64,000 bases of DNA. It comes from Achromobacter sp. UMC46. GTDB lineage: Bacteria; Pseudomonadota; Gammaproteobacteria; Burkholderiales; Burkholderiaceae_B. A program made the translations under genes and the position numbers. How positions within the stretch are numbered: the stretch's first letter is position 1; the number at the start of each line of letters is the position of its first letter. The stretch spans positions 1-64,000 of the forward strand of contig NZ_LZZS01000015.1 in the NCBI RefSeq assembly GCF_014170335.1. Reading direction: 5' to 3'. Below, piece by piece: positions 32,073 through 40,308 of this stretch. The notes beneath the pieces are model-generated. The model was not told the DNA's origin and ran no database searches. It saw nothing but the letters and a program-made list of their open reading frames with translations.

Positions 32073-34964
32073 CTAGCGGCGGCAGCGCGCCGGCAAGGAC
32101 AGCGGCCACAGACGCTGGCCGGCGCTGCCGTACAGGGTGCGTATGCCGCACACCATTTCGACACGGGCCAGCGCGTTGCCGGCCGTATCGATGATCTTCG
32201 AAAGATCCATCGTGGACACGACTGCGCGCTGCGCGGCGAACGGCGTGGCCGCGCTGTAGGCGGTCGGGATGACGAACTTGCCCTGGCTGTCCACATAGCC
32301 GAAGTCGAGGTCGGTGCGGGCGGGCGCCAAACCGTCGCGCATCGCGCCTAGCGCATCGAACGCCGGCCCGCTCAACGCGCCGTTGGCGTCGACCGCGCGT
32401 ACCGCGCTCGTGGACAGCTGCGTGACCGCGCGGCCTTCCGAGAACGCCGACGCCGTGCCTTCCACCTTCATCCGGGGTTTGCCGTCCAGTCCCGCGTAAT
32501 CGGTCATGGCCTTGCCGTTCGCCACGTAGTGCCGCAGCAGCAAGGCGGAGCCCTGCGGCCAGCGCCAGTCGCCGCCAGGCAGGGTGGCGACGGTCTTGCC
32601 CGTGGCGTCGATCAGCCGGGTACCTGCGTCGTCCGCGGACAGCGCGCGCGCAGGCGTGCCCTGGAAGACTGAACCCACCGCCGCCATGGGCCCGATCTGC
32701 CATGCGCCCTGGGCGTTCAGATAGCCGTAGCGCACGGCGCGGCGGATCTCCAGCCAATCGCCGACGCGGGAATAAGTGGCGTCTTGCAGGTCCAGCGCGT
32801 CGGAGCCGTCGGCCGAAACGATCCAGCGATGGTGTTCGCCGTCGGCCGCGATGGATCCCCCTTCCGGAGCGGATATCTGCAGGTGGGGCTGGAACGATGT
32901 CAGCGCGCGGCCCTGGTCGTTGAACACGGCGGCGGCGCGTTCGTAGTCTTCCTCTTGCCCGCCGGCCTGCCACACCTTCCACAGCCTGTCGTTGATGCGG
33001 GCGATGCCGTGATATTTCGCGGGCACGACCCAGCGCCCCTGCAGATCGATCACGCCCACGCGGTCCGTGCCCATCGAGGCCACGGCCTGGCCGTTCTGGA
33101 AGTGGCCGATCTGGTGGAAGGCGGGGGCGGCCAGCTCCTTGCCGGCTACAAAGTCGTACAGGCCCCATCGGGCGTCTTCGCTGGCGCTCATCAGGAAGCG
33201 GACCACGCCGGGCGCGACGATGTCTGTCTGGAAGGCGTCCGGCAGGTCGTAGGTCTTGCCGTCGCGGTCGATCATGCGGCTGATGCCGATCGCGTAGGTC
33301 AGCGCATAGCCGTGGCGGAAGTTGCCGATATGTTGCTGCGGTGGCAAAGCTAGCGGCTGGCCCCGGGCGTCCAGCAACTGCAGGCCGCGGGGGGTGTCAG
33401 CGGCGTAGCGCAGCTGTTCCGGCTTCAGCGCGCCGGGGCCTTCTTCGTATTCCGGGTCGCCGCCGCGGCGGTCGTCGGAACCGTCCAGCGCGATCAGGTC
33501 CGTCCACGACGGATCGGTCACCATGCCGCCGTCGGCCAGCAACAGGCCGGCGCCCGTCGTGCCGCACTGGCAATGGCCCTGGCCCAATATGCCGAGCGGA
33601 CCGCCCGGCAGGTTCACCGGCAGCGCCTTCAGTTCCATGCTTTGCGTCGCTTCCACCGCCTCGGGCTTGAGCAGCACGCGGCCGTCGGCGTCCAGCACGT
33701 TCAGCAATCCGCCTTCCTGCTTCCGGATCCACAGCCTGCCCTGGCGCACCTCCATCGGGCCGGCCTCGCGCAGCCAGTCCGGCGCGGTGCCGCCGCTGAG
33801 CCAGACGCCCTTGGGCGTCAGTACCCCGGCGGGCGCGCCTGTCTGATCGGCGAACACCACGAAGCCTTCTTCGTCACGGCTGGGCGACAGCGCGCCGCCC
33901 AGTGTTACCGGCGCAGGCTGCCCCGGCACCAGGGCCATGAGCGTCTCGCCGACGGGGTAGACGATGGTGTCCTGGAAGCGCTGGGACGCCTGGGCCTCGT
34001 CCGGCTTCATGGTCGTGACGACCTTGCCCGCCGCATCCAGCACGGCATAGCCCTTGCGGCCGCCAAGCTCGGCGCTCCAGAACGCGCGGCCCACCGGCTG
34101 CAGGCTGTTGTAGTGCTGGTCCGCGCCGGTCACCTTGCCGTCCGTGCCGATCAACACGGCGCCCTCGCGGCCGAAAGCCACCGCGGGCCGGCCGTCGCGC
34201 TGCGTCAGGATGTCTTCGTAGGTCGGTTCGACCACCCAGTTCCAATCGCCGTCCACCAAACCGTAGCGGTGTTCGTCGTTGATGGCGATATACAGGCCCT
34301 GGCCATAGGCCTGCGTGACGGTGATGCCGGGCTTGGCGAAGCGGCGTTCGCCGTTGATGCCGCGATACTCCGGTTTGTACTCCGCGGCGGCCCGCGCCGG
34401 CACGCCATCGGCCAGGTACAGGTTCAGGATGGCGGCGTCCAGCGGTTCGCCCACCGGCTTGCCCTGGCGGTCGATCAGTTGCTGGCGCCCGTCCAGCGTG
34501 GCCACGGCCAGGCCGATTTCGGCGTAGTCCTGCACGCTGTCATAGCGCGGCGGCACCGCCATCCGGCCCCGCGTGTCGATGAAGCCCCATTTGCCTTGCC
34601 ATTGCACGGCGGCCAGGCCATGGCGGAAATCGCGTACGTCTTCGAACTGCGGGCGGATCGCCAGCCGGCCGTTCTGGTCCAGGAAACCCCAGGCATGGCG
34701 GCGCAGCGACTGGTCCATCGGTACGCGGTTAATGTTCTCCAGGGCCGAGGGCAGCAGCACCGCGGCGCGTCCGTCCGACAGTGCACGGATGCAGCCGTTG
34801 GTGAAGGGGCTGTTGTTGACGACGTCGTCAGCGTAGGTGTCGGCGCGGTAGCTGCCTTCTTCCAGGCAATACTGGTGGCCGGTCTGCGCATGCGCGGACA
34901 GGGATGCGCCCAGCGCGGCGAGGGCGCAGGCGAGACGGGTGGTGCGGATCACGCGTGACGTCAT
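32073..34964 (-). CDS. Large exported WG-repeat protein, paralogue 1
   Basis: 963 residues from ATG 34964, with a clear signal peptide (TRLACALAALGASLSAHA). The rest is a long series of WG beta repeats, for example WGFLDQNGRLAIRPQFEDV and WGFIDTRGRMAVPPRYDSV, and later GRWVVPAKYHGIARI and GYLNAQGAWQIGPMAAV. WG repeats form beta-sheet or propeller-like scaffolds, often for protein or ligand binding. Two Cys lie near the mature N-terminus (CLEEGSYRADTY... NGC) and two at the C-terminus spaced C-x21-C around LWP. Only 2 bp separate it from the upstream paralogue. Role unknown; probably a periplasmic or surface binding protein. Confidence 0.85.
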   Translation of the reverse strand: MTSRVIRTTRLACALAALGASLSAHAQTGHQYCLEEGSYRADTYADDVVNNSPFTNGCIRALSDGRAAVLLPSALENINRVPMDQSLRRHAWGFLDQNGRLAIRPQFEDVRDFRHGLAAVQWQGKWGFIDTRGRMAVPPRYDSVQDYAEIGLAVATLDGRQQLIDRQGKPVGEPLDAAILNLYLADGVPARAAAEYKPEYRGINGERRFAKPGITVTQAYGQGLYIAINDEHRYGLVDGDWNWVVEPTYEDILTQRDGRPAVAFGREGAVLIGTDGKVTGADQHYNSLQPVGRAFWSAELGGRKGYAVLDAAGKVVTTMKPDEAQASQRFQDTIVYPVGETLMALVPGQPAPVTLGGALSPSRDEEGFVVFADQTGAPAGVLTPKGVWLSGGTAPDWLREAGPMEVRQGRLWIRKQEGGLLNVLDADGRVLLKPEAVEATQSMELKALPVNLPGGPLGILGQGHCQCGTTGAGLLLADGGMVTDPSWTDLIALDGSDDRRGGDPEYEEGPGALKPEQLRYAADTPRGLQLLDARGQPLALPPQQHIGNFRHGYALTYAIGISRMIDRDGKTYDLPDAFQTDIVAPGVVRFLMSASEDARWGLYDFVAGKELAAPAFHQIGHFQNGQAVASMGTDRVGVIDLQGRWVVPAKYHGIARINDRLWKVWQAGGQEEDYERAAAVFNDQGRALTSFQPHLQISAPEGGSIAADGEHHRWIVSADGSDALDLQDATYSRVGDWLEIRRAVRYGYLNAQGAWQIGPMAAVGSVFQGTPARALSADDAGTRLIDATGKTVATLPGGDWRWPQGSALLLRHYVANGKAMTDYAGLDGKPRMKVEGTASAFSEGRAVTQLSTSAVRAVDANGALSGPAFDALGAMRDGLAPARTDLDFGYVDSQGKFVIPTAYSAATPFAAQRAVVSTMDLSKIIDTAGNALARVEMVCGIRTLYGSAGQRLWPLSLPARCRR

Positions 34965-34966
34965 GG

Positions 34967-37900
34967 TTATTCTGCTTTGGCGTTGTCGAGGACGGGGGGC
35001 GGCGGCACCGTGGCTTCGGGGCAGGTCAGCGCCTCGTTCGGCCACGTCAGGTTTTCCTCTGCGTCGAAGATCACCACCTTGTCGCACAGCACGCCGAACA
35101 GCGTGGCCATCTTGCCGCGGGTGTCGATGAATTCGACCAGCCCATCGCGACGGGCCATCGCGCGCCCGTCATGGAAATCGTCGGCCCACGTGAATGCCGG
35201 GGGAATCGCATAGCGTCCGCTCAGATCGATGAAGCCATACAACTTGCCGGTGCGCTCCATGCGCCGTGCGCGGGCCAGGCCGTTCTTCATCGGGCCCAGT
35301 TCGCTGAAGTGCGCGCCGACCACGCGCTTGCCGTCCGCATTCACGAAACCCGAGCGGCCGCTGTCTTCGCTGTAGGGCACCACGCCTTCGCTGGCGCGGC
35401 TGTATTCAACGGAATAGCGTCCCGCGAAACGCGCGATTTCGCGGCCTTGCAGGTCGGTCATGATGGCGCTGGATTCCTTATCGTCGGTGAACAGCAGGCG
35501 CCGCATCGACGCCAGCGGGAAACCGTCACCGCGCTTTTCCAGCACCGTCTTGCCGTTCTGGTCGATCACGCGGTAGCCCGTTCCCAGATTGACGCGCGCC
35601 AGGCCTTCCGGCTGCACGAAGAACGGGTTGAACTCGCCGTACAGCGCGGGAACCGCGAAATTGCCGCGCGCATCGATCGCGCCTTCGCGTTCGTCGTGGC
35701 GCATGATGACCCAATCGCCATACTGGTCCCGGCTTTCCGGCTTGCCCTCCGACAGGCGGGTGGCATGGCCCTCGGCGTCGAACAGCACGGCGCTGCCGTC
35801 GGCCAGTTCGCCGACGTAGCGCCCGTCCTTGATCTTGGAGGGCTTGCCGTAGATCGTGTCGCTGGCCTTGCCGGTGCGCAGGTTGACCAGGCGGTACGGG
35901 CTTTGCGCGTAGCGGTTGGCGTTGTCCTTGGCCGCGGGGTCGTCCACCAGCGTGAAGCCGTTGCCCAGGTACTCCATCTTGTAGGCGCTATCGTGCGTAG
36001 GGCGCACGACCCACTTGCCCTCGCGGTTGACGATGCCCCAACGGTCCTTGTCCTGGACGCGTGCCCAGTCGTCTTCGAACTCCTCGATGTGCTCGTAGAG
36101 GGGCTTCAGCGCCGGCGCGGCCAGGCGGATGTTCCAGATGCCCCAGCGGCGCACGCGGTTCTCGCCCGGCGCGCGGTAGAGCAGCAAGTCGCCGTCCAGG
36201 TGCGCGGCGTCGGCCGCGACGTCGGCGGGGATCGGCACCGTCTTGCCGCGCGCGTCGATCATCAGCGCGTCGTCGCGGGACATGCCCGGCGTGCGGGCCC
36301 AGGTGTAGGCGCCGCTGAACTTGCGGATGCCGCTGAATTTGGGCGGTACCGCCCAGGCGCCCTTGCCGTCGACGGCGCCGAACTTGCCGCCGGTAGTGCG
36401 CACGATTAGCGGCATCGTCGCGTCATAGGCGTCGATGGCCTCCCATTCCGGATTCGAGACCACGTTGCCTTGCGCGGTCAGGATCGACGGCGGCTGTTGA
36501 TAGTCGTCGGATCGCAGCAATGCCAACGGCATGCCCGCTCCAGCCCGCCCGCGCGCAGCCGCGCTGCCGGGCGAGAACGCGGTGATCTGGTAAGCGCGCA
36601 ATTGCGCGGCGGTGTCGGCATCCAGCATCGGCTTGCCGTCCGGGGCGTAGATCTGGACCAGGACTTCGACGCCCGGCGTGGCCATGGACGTCGTCTGACT
36701 GCCGTCGTCGACCTGGACGGAAGATAGGGTCGCGTCGGCAGCGGCAGCGACGGCGGTATCAGCATTGGGTTCTGAAGCGTCCTGTGCGCGGTCCGCGGCG
36801 GGCACGGGCGTGGCGACGTCCGTGATGACGGTCGCGGCGGCATCGGCAACGGCAGCCGACGAAGCGGCGGCATCGGCGGAGCCTGCCTCGACGGCGATGC
36901 CCGCGGCATCCGCAGCTTGGGCCGCCTCGGCTTCGACGGGGGCTCCTTCCTTGGCGGCGTCTTCCAGACCGGTCGCATGGGTGCCGCCGTCCGGCGCGCC
37001 CGGCGGCGACGCCTGCACGCCGTAGACCCATGCCCGCCCCTGGTTGATCTCGACTCGGCCATTGCCCAGCGCCAGCTGTTCAAGCGTGCCGGCGGGGCTG
37101 ATCAGCAGCGTCATCGACACATCCGGCAGGTAGCGCCAGCCATCGCGCTCCTGCAAGTCCGCATAGGAATTCGAGAAGGTGTGCAGGGTCTTGAGCTTGG
37201 CGTCCAGCAACGACGGTTTGCCGTTTTCGGGCGTGACCAGCCATAGCCCGGGCGCCACCCGCTGCACGCGTTCGTAGCGCGCCGGCGACAAGGCCGCGCC
37301 GCGCACATCCACGAATTCCCATTTTTCGTCGCGGCGCACGGCCAGCACGCCGCCGTCGCGGACCGGCGCCGCCTGCGAACGCAGCAGGTCCGGGGGCAGC
37401 GCCCAGCGACCATTGTCATCCAGCAGGCCCCACCAGCCGTTGTAGCGGGATTCTCGCAATTGGGCGGGCAGATAACCGTCTGTCGGGGCGGCCAGCATCA
37501 TCACGCCCGCAGGCAGGGTAGCGGCCTTGCCCGTGGCGATATTGAACAGGCGCGGCGGCGTGGGCACTTCGATCGACGCCAGCTTCTGCCCCGGCTGGAA
37601 ACCCCATGTGCGCGTGCCCAGCTCAAAGGTCTTGATGACCTTGCCCTGGCGATCGATCAGCACATCGTGTTCGTCTTCTTCGGCCAGGGCGGTGCCTTCG
37701 GCATTGAAGCCCGACGCCGAGCCGAAGCGCGGCTTGATGACCCACTGGCCCTTGGTGTCGATATAGCCCCAGCGGTCGCCCTGGCTGACCGCGGCCAGGC
37801 CGTTCTGGAACGGCGAGGCCTCTGTGTAGGCGGGGGCGACGGCCATGCGGCCTTGCTTGTCGATGTAGCCCCAGGTGCCTGCGGCGTCGTCGCGCGATCC

Positions 37901-38074
37901 GGTCAGCACGGCTGCCAGGCCTTCGCTGTAGGCCTGATGGCAGTACGTGTCGGAGCCCTGGCCGTAGTAGCTGGTGGTGCACCGGTCGATCCAGGAATCG
38001 GCGTGCGCCGTGGTGGACACGCCGGGCAGGGCAAGCGCCAAGGCCAGCGTCAGGGGCTTGATCGCGGCCCTCAT
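34967..38074 (-). CDS. Large exported WG-repeat protein, paralogue 2, with Ala-rich insert
   Basis: 1035 residues from ATG 38074, chosen because IKPLTLALALALPGVSTTAHA is a signal peptide; a GTG 57 bp upstream would hide it. It has WG repeats such as WGYIDKQGRMAVAPAYTEA and WGYIDTKGQWVIKPRFGSA. An Ala/Asp-rich low-complexity stretch at about 375-460 (AEAAQAADAAGIAVEAG and similar) divides the chain into two repeat blocks and looks like a flexible linker. N-terminal Cys pair (CTTSYYGQGSDTYC) and C-terminal C-x20-C around LTWP match the partner protein. First of a two-gene operon; the duplication is evident from layout and end motifs. Function unknown. Confidence 0.85.
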   Translation of the reverse strand: MRAAIKPLTLALALALPGVSTTAHADSWIDRCTTSYYGQGSDTYCHQAYSEGLAAVLTGSRDDAAGTWGYIDKQGRMAVAPAYTEASPFQNGLAAVSQGDRWGYIDTKGQWVIKPRFGSASGFNAEGTALAEEDEHDVLIDRQGKVIKTFELGTRTWGFQPGQKLASIEVPTPPRLFNIATGKAATLPAGVMMLAAPTDGYLPAQLRESRYNGWWGLLDDNGRWALPPDLLRSQAAPVRDGGVLAVRRDEKWEFVDVRGAALSPARYERVQRVAPGLWLVTPENGKPSLLDAKLKTLHTFSNSYADLQERDGWRYLPDVSMTLLISPAGTLEQLALGNGRVEINQGRAWVYGVQASPPGAPDGGTHATGLEDAAKEGAPVEAEAAQAADAAGIAVEAGSADAAASSAAVADAAATVITDVATPVPAADRAQDASEPNADTAVAAAADATLSSVQVDDGSQTTSMATPGVEVLVQIYAPDGKPMLDADTAAQLRAYQITAFSPGSAAARGRAGAGMPLALLRSDDYQQPPSILTAQGNVVSNPEWEAIDAYDATMPLIVRTTGGKFGAVDGKGAWAVPPKFSGIRKFSGAYTWARTPGMSRDDALMIDARGKTVPIPADVAADAAHLDGDLLLYRAPGENRVRRWGIWNIRLAAPALKPLYEHIEEFEDDWARVQDKDRWGIVNREGKWVVRPTHDSAYKMEYLGNGFTLVDDPAAKDNANRYAQSPYRLVNLRTGKASDTIYGKPSKIKDGRYVGELADGSAVLFDAEGHATRLSEGKPESRDQYGDWVIMRHDEREGAIDARGNFAVPALYGEFNPFFVQPEGLARVNLGTGYRVIDQNGKTVLEKRGDGFPLASMRRLLFTDDKESSAIMTDLQGREIARFAGRYSVEYSRASEGVVPYSEDSGRSGFVNADGKRVVGAHFSELGPMKNGLARARRMERTGKLYGFIDLSGRYAIPPAFTWADDFHDGRAMARRDGLVEFIDTRGKMATLFGVLCDKVVIFDAEENLTWPNEALTCPEATVPPPPVLDNAKAE

Positions 38075-38233
38075 TGCGCGATGGCGCGGGTCGTGCCCGC
38101 GGGGAGGAATGCGCCAAGCCGGACGTGCCACATGTCAGGTGCCTGTCAAAAATATGCGAAGGCAGCACTGTAACCAGCAGTAGCAGTCAATGAAACGACA
38201 AATGTAACGATAAAAAAGAAAACGTTAATTCAA

Positions 38234-38263
38234 ACCGGCCGGCTGACCGCTACAGCGGCCGGT
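38234..38263 (-). terminator. Stem-loop overlapping the cupin stop codon
   Basis: ACCGGCCG at 38234-38241 pairs perfectly with CGGCCGGT at 38256-38263 around 14 nt that include the cupin stop codon. On the minus strand it is followed by TTTGAATTAACGTTTTC, an interrupted T-rich stretch. A likely but imperfect terminator. Confidence 0.45.
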
Positions 38264-38630
38264 GCTGCGTGCCCGCGCCCATGGTGATGTGCAGCATCCG
38301 ACAGGGCTCGATCACCTTCACCGTGTGCCAGGCGCCCTTGGGGATGACGTAGGCGTCGCCGTCCAGCATCTTGACCGCCTGGGTGCCCGTGGGCCATTCC
38401 AGGTGCAGTTCGGCCGCACCCGACATCAGGCGCACGAGCTCGTCCGCTTCGGGGTGCATTTCCCATTGCGGCCAGTCGGCCGCGAAGGCGTATTCCGACA
38501 CCAGCCAGCCGCGGCCGTAGCGATCCAGTTCATCGGGCGGTTGAGACCAGAACTCGTCCCCGCCATTAACGGTGGAAGCAGTGCCTGCGGCGTCCAGCAA
38601 GACGTAATGCGATGACAGATCGGTAGCCAT
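38250..38630 (-). CDS. Small cupin-domain protein
   Basis: 126 residues from ATG 38630 with AAGGATGCGCACC upstream. A single beta-barrel cupin: EMHPEADELVRLMSGAAELHLEWPTG is motif 1 (H and E ligands) and VIPKGAWHTVKVIEPCRMLHITMG is motif 2 (H ligand). Such proteins may be metal-dependent isomerases, dioxygenases or binding proteins. It is transcribed away from the orphan arm-domain gene to its right. No substrate can be inferred. Confidence 0.8.
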   Translation of the reverse strand: MATDLSSHYVLLDAAGTASTVNGGDEFWSQPPDELDRYGRGWLVSEYAFAADWPQWEMHPEADELVRLMSGAAELHLEWPTGTQAVKMLDGDAYVIPKGAWHTVKVIEPCRMLHITMGAGTQHRPL

Positions 38631-38715
38631 GGTGCGCATCCTTGTGTGGGGGGCGTAATGTCATAGTAACGAAGCGATATCATGTCGCCCATCAACAACC
38701 ACAACGGGAAAGGCG

Positions 38716-38955
38716 ATGAGCCAGGGGTTCGATGGGGTCAGACCCGCGTCCGAATCGTCCATCGAGATCGGCTTCTTCCATAACGGCAGGCACTGCGTCG
38801 AACGCATCCGGGTCAAGCCCACCGCCGCCAACCTGAAGCGCGCCGCCGAGCGCCGGGCGGCCATCCTGGAGGCCATCGCGCGCGGCGATTTCGATTACGA
38901 CGCCGAATTCCCCAAGCGCGGCGCGCCGCCGAAGCCATCACAAGGTTCCGCATGA
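38716..38955 (+). CDS. Orphan integrase-type arm DNA-binding domain protein (DUF3596-like)
   Basis: 79 residues: essentially one domain, IEIGFFHNGRHCVERIRVKPTAANLKRAAERRAAILEAIARGDFDYDAEFPKRG. This closely follows the N-terminal arm-type DNA-binding domain (DUF3596) of tyrosine integrases, with the xxxF-x-GxR-xxxxxxxKPT-xxN-x-K core and the DFDY-xxxFP end. No integrase catalytic domain follows; the frame stops and the next gene overlaps by 4 bp (ATGA). GGGAAAGGCG lies before the ATG. It could be an integrase remnant kept for another use, or a small DNA-binding regulator of its own operon. Confidence 0.75.
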   Translation: MSQGFDGVRPASESSIEIGFFHNGRHCVERIRVKPTAANLKRAAERRAAILEAIARGDFDYDAEFPKRGAPPKPSQGSA

Positions 38956-39518
38956 CAAGCAACACGCATTTGATCGTCAATGACCTGACGCCGCAGGCCT
39001 TTTCGGCCTACGGCTGGATGCTGGGCAAGCCCATGCCGGACGGCAACGGCGTGCCGCTGTTCTCCAACCCGGCCACGGATTTCTGGCAAGAGCACGTGTT
39101 CAACACGGGCGCGGGCGGAGACGCGGAACTGCTGTGGGTCAACTACCGCAGCCCGTCCCTGGAAATCGCCAGCCTGGAAAAGCACCTGCTGACGCAACAG
39201 GCCATCGTGCCGCTGACGGGCCGGATCATCCAGGTCGTCGCCCAAAGCGCCGCCGACGGCAGTCCGGACCTGGCGACGCTGGCCGCCTTCCGCGTGCCGC
39301 AAGGGCAGGGAATCTGCATGCGGCCGGGTTGCTGGCATGCGACCCGCGTCGTCATTGGGGAGGTCACCTGCCTGATGTTGACGCGGCGGTCCACCACGGT
39401 GGACCTGATCCAGCATCTGACCACCGATGCGCGGGCAACGGAAAGCGCCATCGTGGATATTCCCCTGCAGCGCCTGGAAACCCCGGCCGACATGGCGCAG
39501 GAAGTGTCACCCCAATAA
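38952..39518 (+). CDS. Ureidoglycolate lyase (AllA)-like protein
   Basis: 188 residues. AllA releases urea from ureidoglycolate in purine-nitrogen breakdown; the family is a cupin-like barrel. LTPQAFSAYGWMLGKPMP, LEIASLEKHLLTQQAIVPLTGRIIQVVAQ, LAAFRVPQGQGICMRPGCWHATRVV and LMLTRRSTTVDLIQHL match the family layout. The start overlaps the orphan arm-domain gene by 4 bp, so translation is coupled. No other allantoin genes are near, so the true substrate may be a different ureido or hydroxyacid compound. Confidence 0.8.
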   Translation: MTSNTHLIVNDLTPQAFSAYGWMLGKPMPDGNGVPLFSNPATDFWQEHVFNTGAGGDAELLWVNYRSPSLEIASLEKHLLTQQAIVPLTGRIIQVVAQSAADGSPDLATLAAFRVPQGQGICMRPGCWHATRVVIGEVTCLMLTRRSTTVDLIQHLTTDARATESAIVDIPLQRLETPADMAQEVSPQ

Positions 39519-39553
39519 GCGGGATGAATCCGGGCGCGGGGGCAGGGCGGCGG

Positions 39554-40147
39554 TCAGTCCGTCTTGCTGCACGCCACACCCAGGCGCTTGAACAGCGGCC
39601 ATTTGTTGCGGTAGCCGTCCGTCCAGCACATGGCGGTGAACGCCGCTAGCGGTTCCTCCACCGCCTGCACGCCGATCTGCGCCGCGGCCGCGTCGTCCTT
39701 TGGGCAGAAGGGCTGTCCGGGCGTCGGGTACAGCGCGCCTTCCCACACTGCGGTGCCGCAGTGTGCGCAGAAATTCGTCCACTGACCGTTTCGCTCCGGG
39801 TTCTGCCGCACGGTGGGGGCCAGGGCGTGCAGGGTACGCATGACCGGCGCGGACAGGATCCCCACCTGCGACAGTAGCGCAGGCCCCTCGATGCGTTGCC
39901 ATTGCGCAGGGCTGAACAGCCATTGGTGGAACGCGCCGGGATCCAGGCCGGTGCAGTCGCCGTCTTCGTCCAGTTCGAGGTCGCCTTCCGTGCTTTCGTG
40001 ATCGGGCGGCACCGCCAGCGCGAACACGGGCGTGGATGCGCCGCATTGGGCGCAGCGGTGGGAGGCCCGCAGCACGTAGTACGACGATGCCCGCAGGTTT
40101 GCGCCCGAATCGCACTCGTCGTCCGTATTTCTGTTCTGCGTGTCCAT
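39554..40147 (-). CDS. Putative zinc-ribbon protein of unknown function
   Basis: 197 residues, acidic and mostly soluble. Two CxxC knuckles, CAQC near residue 32 and CAHC near residue 126, could bind one zinc ion together. The segment between contains DHESTEGDLELDEDGDCTGLDPGAFHQWLF. I do not recognise a named family. Converges on the AllA-like gene with a 35-bp gap. Confidence 0.65.
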   Translation of the reverse strand: MDTQNRNTDDECDSGANLRASSYYVLRASHRCAQCGASTPVFALAVPPDHESTEGDLELDEDGDCTGLDPGAFHQWLFSPAQWQRIEGPALLSQVGILSAPVMRTLHALAPTVRQNPERNGQWTNFCAHCGTAVWEGALYPTPGQPFCPKDDAAAAQIGVQAVEEPLAAFTAMCWTDGYRNKWPLFKRLGVACSKTD

Positions 40148-40308
40148 GCCTGTTATGTTGTTCCTGTGCGAACCGGGCTGAACTTGCTGAACCGGTTCTT
40201 TTTCATCATCGGGAAATATGCCAGAATCGTTCCCGGAATTCCCGCTTGAGCCCGCGACGCTGCCGCCACTTGGGCGTTGCCAACATCACCGATGTGTTGG
40301 AGCCAACC

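Noticed and set aside
38716-38955. Prophage or integrative element marked by the arm domain
   Set aside because: No integrase catalytic domain, att repeat, tRNA or phage gene is nearby; flanking genes are metabolic and GC-rich.
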